Shown: piece by piece, positions 23,656 to 35,121 of the stretch
How positions within the stretch are numbered: the first letter of the stretch is position 1
Layout of the letters: each line of letters begins with the position of its first letter
From: Epiperipatus broadwayi
Taxonomy: Eukaryota; Onychophora; Udeonychophora; Euonychophora; Peripatidae
DNA length: 64,000 nucleotides
NCBI GenBank assembly: GCA_028023455.1
Contig: JAQFVV010012477.1
Span: 4,357,365 to 4,421,364 of the forward strand
Direction: 5' to 3'
Position numbers and translations under genes: made by a program
Notes under the pieces: model-generated
What the model was told of the DNA's origin: nothing
Seen by the model: the letters and a program-made list of their open reading frames with translations, nothing else
Database searches by the model: none

Positions 23656-24172
23656 ATTTAACTGATTGTTTGATAAAATATGGGTTTAATATTACATAAT
23701 AAATTTGATCACAACTGAAAATGATGCAATTGTTTGTGATGAAATTATACTTTAAAAATTATATATATATAATAATTTATGGAAGTTTTTGTAACTGTAT
23801 AAAATAGTGAAATATAATTTGTAATTAATTTTGTACAATTTTCTATATTTTTTGCAATGATCCAGTAATAATAACTTAATCCAATCAAAGCTACATTATT
23901 TTGCTAAAACATCAGTAATTATATATTTTAATATCCTACACAACTGTTTCTGAAAGCTTGTATAAATTATAAAGCATGTTTAAATCATAAAAACCTTAAT
24001 TTACCACAAACACACACAAATGCTAAATTAATTATTTTTATGGATAAAACAAAAGAATAAATGAAAATATTTCCACATAATGACTAGAGAAAAGAACAAG
24101 CAAGCAGTGATGTTTCTAGGCAACGTATCAGTTACTATTGATAGCTTTTAAGCTAAAGAGATAGCCTAAAAA
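23656..24172. other. No recognised gene or repeat family
   Basis: AT-rich sequence without a recognised feature. Confidence 0.4.
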
Positions 24173-24175
24173 GTT

Positions 24176-24262
24176 TTTTTTTCATATGTCAAATGCATTG
24201 ACTGGGAAACGAACCTGGGCCTCCTGCTTGGAAGGCAGTGATGCTAACCGCTAGGCCACAAG
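24176..24262 (-). mobile_element. Family D tRNA-derived SINE, copy 2
   Basis: The minus strand reads GTGGCCTAGCGGTTAGCATC (box A-like), then CCCAGGTTCGTTTCCCAGTC (box B) and a CATATGAAAAAAAAA tail. AAGTTTTTTTT lies on both sides and could be a target duplication, but it is low-complexity. Confidence 0.75.
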
Positions 24263-25152
24263 TTTTTTTTAATCTTGAGTTTTACAAAAACAGAAATAAA
24301 TATTATAAACTATTAAAGAAAATTGTTTAGTTTAAAGGCTATTAATAGTCATTAACATATATATATATTCAGGATAATTTTGTTTAAAAAAATTGTAAAA
24401 TATTAATTTTAAACTAAAAATATGCATATTTATATTTACATTTTACATGAAAATGTTTGTTTTTAAGGATGACATATCAAGAGAAATGTCATCATAGTAA
24501 AGCAAAAGTTATGATTGGTTGATAAAAAAACTGTCATAAACATAATTGGCATTAAAAAAATTATAAATAAAATTTAAAAATTGAAAACATTTAATTATTT
24601 TATATCTTAATAAAAATTTGTTTGAGTTTAAGAAACGGAGTTTAAATAAATATTTTGTTCATTGAATATTTTTATTGACAATCATGAAAATTATGCAATA
24701 AAAAAAGGTATTGTTATGATTATGATTTTTATTTATAACTTTTTTTTTACATTTGGAAAGTTGAAATAATATTTTTAAGAATATTTTTGTATATGTAAAC
24801 TTATATTTTTAATAAATAAAGTAAAAATTATGAAAATGCAATGTAGAATGCATATTTAATCATAAAAATAAAACATTGCAAATATAACCCAAACAACCAG
24901 AGCTGTCAAATAAACTTGCATGTAAAAGTCTTAAAAATTGAAATATTTTGGTTATAATATCAAAACAGTAATTATTTACTACTGAGTTTATAACTATCAA
25001 ATTATATATGAGTGATAATATTGTTAAAAAAACAAAACAAATAAAAATAGTAGAGATTTGGCTTTCCTATGAAAACTGTTTTATTTATTTAAAATGCACT
25101 TTAAGATTCCAGAAATGATTTTCAATTGAGTAATGTAGTTAAAAAATTATCA
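24263..25152. other. No recognised gene or repeat family
   Basis: AT-rich sequence with a short (AT)n tract near 24358-24368. Confidence 0.4.
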
Positions 25153-25166
25153 AATCTGTTGATTAA

Positions 25167-25270
25167 GTCAAGCATTGGTGGTCGAGTAGTCAGCACAGCT
25201 GCTTTACAAGCAGTTGTCCTGGGTTTGCGGGTTTGCTTCCCAGCCCATGCTTTGACACATGATGAAAAAA
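25167..25270 (+). mobile_element. Family D tRNA-derived SINE, copy 3, with target-site duplication
   Basis: Box A-like TGGTCGAGTAGTCAGCACAG and box B-like CGGGTTTGCTTCCCAG are followed by CTTTGACACATGATGAAAAA. The 14-bp sequence AATCTGTTGATTAA stands immediately before (25153-25166) and immediately after (25271-25284) the element. A perfect duplication of this length with an A-rich 3' end is the signature of LINE-assisted insertion and suggests a relatively young copy. Confidence 0.85.
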
Positions 25271-25284
25271 AATCTGTTGATTAA

Positions 25285-26010
25285 ATGGAACTATTAAAAA
25301 ATTCGGCAACTAGGGCACTCATTCACATTTCATGACTTTTAAAAAGCTAAACATATAATTCTTTTATTTTTTATCTATGTGCAGTTTAGAACAGTGGTAA
25401 TGAGAAGTATTTTAGAGTTAACGGTTCCTGGATTAAAACACAATCTGTTTTTTCAGATGTTGGAATACTGTATATACTTTCAGAGCTAATGATCATTCAA
25501 CTATTAATTTTTCTACTGATAAATGTTTTCTATTTTTACATTTTTATGCCCACTAATAATAACAATGATATATATATATATATGAATGTTTTTTAAAAAA
25601 TTGCTCGATATCTTTGTGACTGGGTTACAAATAAAAAATTGTCGTCATCTTTTTATATCAGTTGTTTAAACGTTTGATAAATAATAAGCATTTAAATCTT
25701 TTATAAAATTTTTCTACTGAAGCAGAAAAATGTATAAGAAATTTCTGATTTAAGTATAAAACAAAGTTAATTAAAAATTGAGATTTAAAAAATCATTATT
25801 CTTCTTACTAAATATTATTATAAAAAGGTTTTGTTTAAAAGCTATTTCTGTGTGATAAGAAATTAAATAAATGAAGATTAATATATTTAAAATTTAATAA
25901 GTTTAATAAGGTTTTTAAATTATTTAAATGTTAGATTATTAACTATCTTCTTGATCTCTTGCTTTTTTTTTCTTAATATAAAACTAATTTCTTTTTTTAT
26001 CAAAACATTC
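25285..26010. other. No recognised gene or repeat family
   Basis: AT-rich; a TA tract lies at about 25569-25582. Confidence 0.4.
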
Positions 26011-26190
26011 TAAGATCTAGGTGCAGTAATCTCAAATCCAAGACTCCTCACTGATGAAAGCCACAATCTAGAAACTAGTCTGGAAATGTTGGACGAGTAG
26101 GCACTAGATAGAGATTTTATACATTAACCTTCCTGTATCCATTGATTATGAAGGCTTGCACTTTGTGGCACTACTGTATGGAGAATTAGG
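26011..26190 (+). mobile_element. Family A element, copy 3 (ribozyme strand is plus)
   Basis: This copy is in the opposite orientation to most others: it starts TAAGATCTAGGTGCAGTAAT and ends at GGCACTACTGTATGGAGAAT. A hammerhead-like core lies at 26036-26093. Confidence 0.7.
26036..26093 (+). ncRNA. Hammerhead ribozyme relic, type I (family A copy 3)
   Basis: CUGAUGA, GAAA, and GUC (26078-26080) are intact and the lower stem I pairs UCCAA with UUGGA. The upper stem I is damaged (UCCUCA against UGGAAA) and stem II has lost pairing, so activity is unlikely. Confidence 0.5.
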
Positions 26191-27236
26191 TACTCTTAGT
26201 AATTTCTTTTTCTACTTGCAAAGATTACATTATATTTACATGATTAAACATGAAAAATTATCAAATTGTAATATCATACAAATTTTGGTAAATTGAGTGT
26301 ATTTTATATCATAGTTTGACTTATATTTTAAGCATATTATAATAAGTAGCATAATTATGTATGTATATACTTTAAAATCCCTTAATGGAATTAAAACAAG
26401 CTAGCCAATGAATTCTCTGGTAACACACAAATTTTGACAATATAATAAGAGGTAAGTATTGGTACCACAGCAACTATATTGCACAAAACTTCCATATAAA
26501 TAAATATAAGACTAATTAGATTTTGAAGCAGGAAATAATTATAATGCTATATTTTGAAGCATTTAAATGTTATAATAAATTGGTTTGTTTGTTTAAATTT
26601 ACTAAGGAGTAATTAACTTACACTATTACCAGTTTAATGATAAGTACATTTGGTATATAACATGCTTTTTTATGATGATGGCTTATTAAAAGTAATGTAT
26701 AATAATTCTACCTGCTATGCTCATATATTAAATTCAAACTCAGATAAAACTTGAAACTTTTATCATAAGCAAGAAAGTCCAAACAAGTTAAGAATTTTTC
26801 TTTACATAGACAATCCTTGGACAATTAAATTATTATCCAGAAGTTGTAAATGGGTATCTATATATTTTTAGCTATAGGATAAAATATAAAAGAAAAATGA
26901 CAACTCTTTACCAGTCTTTATTTATCTTAACTCATAAATATGATCCTTTCCTTCATTTCTTATCTTTAGAAGATGCTGAAAATATTACATACTATAAGAG
27001 CTAAAATAAGTTTAGTAATAGATTATATAAGAAAAATAAAGTTCATTTAATAAGTTTGAATGTAAAAAATATAAATAAAAGCAAAACAACAAAAATAAGA
27101 GCTGAGATAAATACTTTAAGAACAAGTAAGAAATAAAGGTTTAAAATGTTAACACTTTCAAATATTTTTGTCTCTAAAATGGCATCCATCAACAGAATGT
27201 AGTAACAAATAGAATAATTAAATAAGTATGTTTATT
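26191..27236. other. No recognised gene or repeat family
   Basis: AT-rich sequence without a recognised feature. Confidence 0.4.
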
Positions 27237-27522
27237 CAGAGGCTAAACTCTTCATACAGTAGTGCTACCAGTGCAATTCAGAGTAATCAATGCAAAAAGG
27301 CTGTGCATAAATTTTTTATCTAGTGCCTACTTATCCAATATCCACAGACTTGTTTCAGCTTGTGGCTTTCATTAGAGAGGAGCCTTAAATCTGTGGCACT
27401 AGATAGGAATTTTATGCATAAACCTTCTTGCATTCATTGATTACTCTGGTTTTTACTGGTGATGTGTAAATAGCTTGTAAGCATAAAAAAATGATAATCA
27501 TGTGTTGTTTAGTGGCTTAAGT
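27237..27522 (-). mobile_element. Family A element, fold-back copy 4
   Basis: A forward half (CAGAGGCTAAACTCTTCATA onward) is followed at about 27402 by an inverted half: GGCACTAGATAGGAATTTTA through TCATTGATTACTCTGGTTTT. It ends in the family terminus (AATGATAATCATGTGTTGTT). The ribozyme core on the minus strand is mutated to CUAAUGA. Confidence 0.7.
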
Positions 27523-29882
27523 ATTTTTATGTTGATTGTTATTATTACTACTACTATTGTTAACTTGTGATTATTTATAAAGTGAGGAATTCTAGAAATG
27601 AGTTCATTATGATTATATAAACCAATCTGTAAAACAAAAATACATCCATGTATAGAACATTATTGTGCTATTTGTTTGATATTTTATGACAATGACTTTC
27701 AATTTCTTCAGCAAAAAGCTTTTCTTTCTGAAATACTTTGACACCATGTCTAACTATAGCTTTCCAATGTATTTCTTTTCTTTACCAGATTTTCCCAATG
27801 GAAACAATTGACATTGCACTCCACAAAAATTATGCACAAATCACCAGGAAACATTCTTTTAGGAAATCTTGCATTGTTAAGGTTAAAGCCTTTCTCTAAA
27901 AGTATTTACTATTATTGTTATTATTATTATAGAAAAAAGATTAAAAAAAAAGAATAATCAAATTGTTTAACATTATGAGGCTATGTTTTATACTTTCATT
28001 ATTTATTTGTCCACATTCTATCTAGCTCATCAAAAAAAATATAAAAGACTTACTGCATATTTTTCTAATAATAATGTAAAATTATTGTTTTTTGTTAATA
28101 AAAATTATAACACACAAATGCAAATAGTTTTAAGTAAATTTATTTGATTTTGTTTAATAAAATTAACTTTTTATAAGACATTTAAAAAAAAAATTACAAC
28201 CTGTTGCTGTTGATATAAAATGTTTTTTGGTTTAAGCATAGAATGTGTAAAATATATCTACCAATTTTTTTTAAGTTTTGCTCTTTAACTTTACTCTTTA
28301 ACATAAAGAATTCGGAATAAAAATTTTTTGTGTGAAACTCTCATAGTTGAATAAGATGGAAATTCCATTATTTATATATAGTTATTTACTTTGTTAATAA
28401 AATATAAACTGTATAGTTATATTTTCAATAAATCATATGAATAAAGATTTTAAATTCAATATTCTCATATTTTGTATTGATAATAATATATGATTTTGGG
28501 AGTAGTAGTAATAGGAACTAAATTTAAAAAATGGACTGGTATTGGTATATTATGTGATTGTGGAATAATTTTAACATGCTTTGATATAGTGCTTTTGATT
28601 AAATTCATCAAGTGTACTACCACTATAAACAAGATATAAACTGTCATGCATTTATCACTGCATACTAATTACTCCTCATCCAGAGTGCATGTTGAATACA
28701 TATAATGGAATAAATTAAAATTGCTATTTTGAATGTTTATATTAATGAAATTTCTTCTTGATTTAAGCCCTTTATTTTAAATAATTAATATTTAAAACCA
28801 AAATTTGAAAAAAAATTATAGATATATTTTTCATCATTGAACCCGCTACTTTTTATCTTATAATTAAGTATTTGAAGTTTGTAGTCATCTTTTAATACTT
28901 TAGTATACACATATATATTAGTTAGTATATATTTTTATTTTTTTATTTTTTATTTTTTAATATTTATTAGTGCATCTCTCATTTCTACTCCACCTTTTCA
29001 CAACTATCTGTCAGCACAAAAATTCAGGCTACCCATATATTTAATTTAAAAAATCCTATACTTATCAACTGAGGTAGAGATATCAAACATCCATATCTTT
29101 ATATTATGTTAACAGCTCAAAATTGCTTTATTATACTGCTCTCATGCAACATAGGGACTAGCTTCTATCCACTTTTAATACATAATGGCAAGTAAATAAC
29201 ATTGAACTACAGATATATTTTCATTTTTAATTTATAAAATAAATTTATATATTTTTAAATTACTTATTCACTATTTTAGAAAATTTGCTTTGAGTGAACT
29301 TTTTAAAGGAGTAAAACTGTCTTGTATGCTTTAATAGAATCATGTGTGTCAAAACTTGGAGTTCAAATCCTATGGAAAGTAATTCAGCTCTTGTCATTTC
29401 CAGTGTTCGAATTTTTTATGAGCAATAAATCATGCAATTATGTATTTTTTAAGATAAAACATATCTTAAATCATAAATTAGATAATTATAAAAAAAACAC
29501 ATTGAAGGGTCAACCATGGGAAAAAATAATTTCTGCAGCTGAATTAACATAGTTATATCACTGTGACATGCACCATGTTAGTTTAGACTACATGAATAAG
29601 TTGAATTCAATTTTTTTGAAGATGCTGAAACTGCAGCATAAATCACATTAGCGCAAACAAATCTTTAATTTATTTTTGAAGAAAATCTTAGTCCTATACT
29701 TAATAACAGCTGTGTAAAAAATATTGAAAACATTGTATGTTCAAGTTCTTACAGAATTAATCCCAGAATGTTAAAGTATTTTCAGTTGGATTCAGATATT
29801 TTGATCATAAATGAAGTAATGTACAATATAAATTGATCAGCTTGGTTTTTTTCCTAATATGAAAACTGTAACAATCAGTGGC
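27523..29882. other. No recognised gene or repeat family
   Basis: Short frames at 28465-28647 (minus) and 29322-29552 (plus) lack recognisable domains and any neighbouring support. The rest is AT-rich. Confidence 0.4.
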
Positions 29883-29993
29883 ATTTTTTTTCCATATGTC
29901 ATAGCATCAGCTGGGAGGCGAAACTGCAACAACCAGCTGCAAACAACTGCTTACTGGCAAGGCAGCTGCACTGACCTCTAGGCTAACAACGTT
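29883..29993 (-). mobile_element. Family D tRNA-derived SINE, copy 4
   Basis: The minus strand reads GTTGTTAGCCTAGAGGTCAG (box A-like), GCTGCCTTGCCAGTAAGCAG, a degraded box B, and a GATGCTATGACATATGGAAA tail. The same AGAGGTCAG head occurs at 22288 and a related head at 40002. Confidence 0.75.
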
Positions 29994-31763
29994 TGACAAT
30001 TTTGAACATTAATTTTGAAAGTAGCAGACATAGGGAAAGCAAAACGTTTTTAATTTATTAAAAAAAAGTAACATATTGAAAAAATGGTTGCCAAATATAT
30101 ATTATAAACAACTGCATACAACATGTTCTTGATTGCTTGAGAAGTGATATTAAAAATAAGACCTTTTAAAATTTACTTGCGATTTTCAATTTACCCTATA
30201 GGAAATAAAAGTTTGAAAAAGAATTCATTTGTTGGATTATATTATAGATAAATTTTAAATTATTTTAAGACATAATAAATCCTACAAAAATCTATAAGAT
30301 TTATTCATTTTCTATCTATTAATTGATTATGAACATTATTTCGCCTATATCTTTTAAATGAGGAATATTTTATACTTTTTAATCATTATTAGAAGATCCC
30401 TTTCATGTCAGTATTTTTAAAAAAGTAGCAACAAATTTTTTTATTGGGATCCTTTCAATTTTAAAAGAAGTTATATCAATTTTTAAATGTCCATTCTAAA
30501 AAAAATAATGACTATCAAAAATTAAAGGAAAAATGCTTTAAGATTTATTTGACTGCAATAGAATATTTAAAGAAATGGACTGAACAATTTCACAATTTAA
30601 AGTATTCAAAAGGATGCTATTATCAAAGATTCAACAATGGAAAATATTGGAAAAACTGTTAATTATCTAAAAGGAAAGTGGTATCATTAATAATGCTAAA
30701 ATATTTTAATCAACTTATTAATTAAAAAAATGAGATAAGAGAATTCATCTCATGATCAGTTTTTTGTTAACGATAAATTAAAAATCTTTGAATAGTATTA
30801 AGAAATATTCAAAACTTTTAATTATCTATTAGTATTATGTGGCTTCCTGTTAAGAATTTGAATAAGGAGAGACTTTTTGGGTAAATGAAGGATAGTGAAC
30901 TAATAAAAATAATAGATACAGTAAAAATACTTTGTGATAATTAAATTTAATTAAGCTGTTTAGGATTTTATGCAAATATGTCAAAAACTATAGAGATTTT
31001 GAAATAATATTGATAAAAACCATAAATAAGCAAAATTAAAATAAGTATAAAGTATTATAACACTGAAAAATTTTAGTAAGCAGTATCTCTGAGAAATATA
31101 ACTGAGTATACACATATATGCGAGATGAGCTTTAAATGTGTAAAGTTAGACTAATTAATTGTATTAGTCACAGTTATGGCATTCACAATAGAAAGAAAAC
31201 TATAAGACTTGTTAAAGAGATAAAAATAAGTAATTAGCATGTTTGAATGGCAAATTAGTTGTTTAAGTTGGCTATTTTTTGAAAGGGGGATGCAGGAGTT
31301 TTTTTTGTTAATTGCATATTTGTCTCTGGCAATATGCCAGTCCTTTTTCAGTTTATGTTGGCATTGTTGCATTCAGAGCAGACCACACTAGTGAATGTAG
31401 CCAAAAGTGCACTAGACAAATCTTGCTAACTTTACAAATTTAAAGCTTATTGCACATATGTTTATGCATATACTTTACTTGTTATAAAGTAATATATATG
31501 AAAATTATTTATATTATCTCTACCTATCATATCTATAAATTAGAGTTCAAATGTGGTGCAAGTGCAACTCATTTCACTTAGAATTAATTTTATCAGATGG
31601 TTCATAGCTATCTTCAACTTTCCAATATTTGCAAATAAATAAACATCTAGCTGGTTTTTTTAAAAATAGAAAATAAAATAAGGATGGAAAAGTACTCAAA
31701 TATTTATAATTAGTGTTTTTCTGAAGGTTTGTGATGATGGTATTCTAGCTGTATTTTTATATT
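29994..31763. other. No recognised gene or repeat family
   Basis: AT-rich sequence. A short minus-strand frame at 31151-31372 has no recognisable motif. Confidence 0.4.
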
Positions 31764-32128
31764 GGACTATTTCCATCATCTAATATGTGTGGTGAATGTC
31801 TTTAGAAAAGTTTAATTTTATTTAAATATTCCAATTGCATTCAACTGTTAATAATATCACAGCAAACAGGTTAGTATATGCACCAACTGTTAGTAATATC
31901 ATGGCAAACAACTGTTAGTAATATCACAGTAAACAGGTTAGTATATGCACCAACTGTTAGTAATATCACGGCGAACAACTGTTAGTAATATCACAGCAAA
32001 CAGGTTAGTATATGCACAACGTTTTGAGAGGTATTTTTCTCCCCTCTTCTTCAGGTGATGCCGGCCTGACAAGTGACAGTACTAGCATGGGATGCTCTAA
32101 CCAACTGAGCCATCCTGCCAAAGGCAAC
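31764..32128 (-). mobile_element. Family C tRNA-derived SINE with internal minisatellite
   Basis: The minus strand begins GTTGCCTTTGGCAGGATGGC, then TCAGTTGGTTAGAGCATCCC (box A-like head), a CATGCTAGTACTGTCACTTG segment, and CACCTGAAGAAGAGGGGAGA. It continues through ACAGTTGAATGCAATTGGAA to a 3' segment with AGACATTCACCAC and GATGATGGAAATAGTCC. The box B region is largely deleted. The 3' part contains an expanded tandem array. Confidence 0.75.
31842..32017. repeat. Minisatellite of alternating 42-bp and 25-bp units
   Basis: Five units in the order 42, 25, 42, 25, 42 bp. Each starts CAACTGTTANTAATATCANN; the long unit adds the CAGGTTAGTATATGCAC ending and the short unit stops at GGCAAA or GGCGAA. 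The higher-order period is 67 bp. It lies within a family C SINE whose other copies have the long unit once, so it is a local expansion. Confidence 0.85.
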
Positions 32129-33968
32129 AGTATGTAGTGTTTGTCAATCCTGATGAGTATTGCCTTCTTCTTTATCATTTATCTATGAAAGGCTATCGAA
32201 AAGACCTTTATCCAGAAGTGGACTAAATATTACTGAAAACCGGCTTTACCTTTTTTAGTGTTTGTATTATATTACTATTGTAATCATAATTACATATTTC
32301 TGTGAATAATGTATTACATTATATAAATTTGAAATTGAAAAATACCATTACTTTATTTTATAAATGGAAAGGATTATTTTTTGTCTATGTTTACATAAAC
32401 ATGCAATATAGAAAAAAGACAAAATGTCTTACTTTGAGTATAGCATTTTCGGGCACTTCGAAATAAATATTAATTATATTTTTAAAAATGCAAATTAAAC
32501 TTTTTAAATAGATTCAGACATACAATTCATAAATCCTGTTATGTACTTATATGCAAGAAATTTTTAAAATCTAAAATATATTTTAAATTTTATTAGATAT
32601 TGCTGGATGCTGGTATATATTTAGTATATAATTTGCATTGAATAACTTCAATTTAAATAAATCTAGTCATTAATAAAAATGTTTTTTCTACTTGTTTTAT
32701 ATACATGTTTTATGCTTTTAACTAAAATATATATTTGAAGGTCGTTTATTGCAATTTATATTAATAAATTTAATTCGATTTGAATAATATAATATTTTTT
32801 TTTAGCGTTGTAAAAGTACTGATCAGTTCAGTAAAGCTATTTTACGAAATAATTATTTAAGCTATTAGAAACTTCAAAAGAAAATATTGCCGCCATTATA
32901 ATTTCCGCTTTTAAGGCTTAATTACTTTAACTTCCTACGAGTAAAAAAGTGACATTCAACCTAACCCTTAAGCAATTTTCACTTTATGAAGAGAGTTTAT
33001 TATGACAATTTATCAGATTTTTTTCTATTTTTTATTATTATGAATAATTAATGCTATTATTATTATATATATTTTAAAAAAGAACGCGAGTAATTGAAAA
33101 CATATTTTTACAATTTAAATTGTAAACCTATTATAGACGTTGAATTGTCTGGTCTTATAAAATAAAATCGTTGAATAGAAAATGAAAAATTTCAGATTTT
33201 TCTATATTGAAAAATTATTGCCGAGAATAGGATAACGGATAAAGAAAAGATTTTTGCATCAAGGTCAAGAAAATTTTAGCAAAATAGAGAGAAAATTAAA
33301 AAATATACCCTATTCAGAGCTTCTTTTATCGTGCGTTAACCGATCAATATAAGATTTATTTAGCCATAAGAATTTCCAGATTTAGCAAATTAAAATTAAT
33401 CAACTATGTAATTTTTATTTAATTTACCACTTATATAGACAAAGTAGGAACCCTAAACAAAAAAAGATTGTTGAAAAAGATGGATATATTTGAGAAATGA
33501 TGCTATAGAAATAATGCTTATAATTCTCTATATCTTCAGAATTAATGTGATTGTTTTAGGAAAAAGTTAATCAGCAAAAGACTAATTATGCTATTAAAAA
33601 GATAATAGCATATCTTGAACATATAGCGAGGCAATAGAAAAGTTTGTCATTAAAGGAAAAAAGGAAAGATCAATATTGGTCCTTTTTCATTGCATTGACA
33701 AAATTATATTGTGCAAATCCTTGACTAAATAGTTCCATGAGATATTATATAAAGCTCCAAATTACAAAATATGTAAGGGGATTTTTCATATGATGCCACT
33801 ACACCTTTTTAAAAGTTATAGATTGAGTTGAAAATAAGTTTACATATTTTTCAAACGACACTGTATCCTCTGTTTTGAATACCTATTAGTGGAAGAGTTA
33901 GGTTGGAATGTTTAATTTTTAATGTGCATTTATGTGAAAATGTTTTATAAAATCAAATCAAATCAAAT
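32129..33968. other. No recognised gene or repeat family
   Basis: AT-rich sequence. An AATCAAATC triplet run lies directly before the microsatellite at 33950-33968. Confidence 0.4.
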
Positions 33969-34380
<412 letters not shown>

Positions 34381-34389
34381 AAGACAATC

Positions 34390-34563
34390 TTTATTACTTT
34401 TACAATACTTTCTACAACCCACTATTGATGGTTCTATTGCCCCAACAATCTTCTTCAGAACTTCTACTTATAATTTGAAAATATAAATAGAAGTTCTGAA
34501 GAAGATTGCTGAGGTAATTGACTCCGTCAATAATGAGTTGTAAAAAAAGCTTTGTAAAAGGAA
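34390..34563. repeat. Imperfect palindrome, arms of about 80 bp
   Basis: The left arm (34390-34472) and right arm (34483-34563) are inverted copies around a centre of about 10 bp, ATTTGAAAA. The centre-proximal 25 bp are nearly perfect (AGAAGTTCTGAAGAAGATTG on both arms, read outward). Each arm carries a CTGAAGAAGATTG...CAAT segment resembling a decayed hammerhead core. The palindrome sits between the microsatellite and the direct-repeat element. Confidence 0.75.
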
Positions 34564-35121
34564 TGAGTACTAATTCAGTACGAAATGCATCTTGGGGGTT
34601 CTTTGTTTTTTATTGTATCTTTATTTATATGAAATTATTTATGAAATAAAAAGAATGGAGAAAAATATGGAATTTGTCTAATCTATAAAAAAGATATTAC
34701 GCCTGGGAGAAAGAGAAACGTAAATAACCATGCGTGTGTGCTGAAAATCAGATATATTAATCTTTAACTTGGATTATATAAAGTTTATATCTGCGCTAGA
34801 GAAAATCTCTAGTTTAATAAATGATTAGTAATAATCATTACGTCTTTATCAAAAAGTTGATAACGTAAAATTTGGGAATGGAGTAAATTGATGCTTGAAA
34901 ATAAAAATGAGACAATTTGCTCTTGATAAATACTCTTCATATAACAAAGATATATATGAGAGATGATGCCCTTTCCAACAGATGAGTTCTGGCTGGTTCA
35001 GCACGAAATGTATCTTGGGGATTATTTGTTTTTTATTGTATCTTTATTTATATGAAATTATTTATGAAATAAAAAAGAATGGAGAAATATGGAAGTTGTC
35101 TAATCTATAAAAAAGATATTA
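34561..35121 (+). mobile_element. Retrozyme-like element: two ribozyme-bearing direct repeats
   Basis: A repeat of about 140 bp occurs at 34562-34699 and again at 34980-35121 in the same orientation, nearly identical from CACGAAATG/TACGAAATG through TTTATATGAAATTATTTATG to CTATAAAAAAGATATTA. Each begins in a hammerhead core, and the expected cleavage sites (after 34591 and after 35014) are 423 nt apart. About 280 bp of unrelated, non-coding sequence lies between. Small non-coding retroelements with ribozyme-containing direct repeats are known as retrozymes. The first repeat starts within the core, and the second core is damaged. Confidence 0.55.
34962..35027 (+). ncRNA. Hammerhead ribozyme relic, type I (second repeat of the retrozyme-like element)
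   Basis: Stem I top CCAA/UUGG, the ACGAAA block, and the cleavage region UGUAUC are intact. The first core strand has changed from CUGAUGA to CAGAUGA and stem II carries an insertion of about five bases before GCUG GUU CAGC. The first repeat (34562-34600) keeps only AUGAG, a UACU/AGUA stem II, CGAAA, and GCAUC followed by UUGG. Confidence 0.55.

Noticed and set aside
31842-32017. CRISPR-like spaced repeats
   Set aside because: The apparent spacers are truncated copies of the repeat itself, the locus is inside a SINE, and the sequence is from an animal genome.
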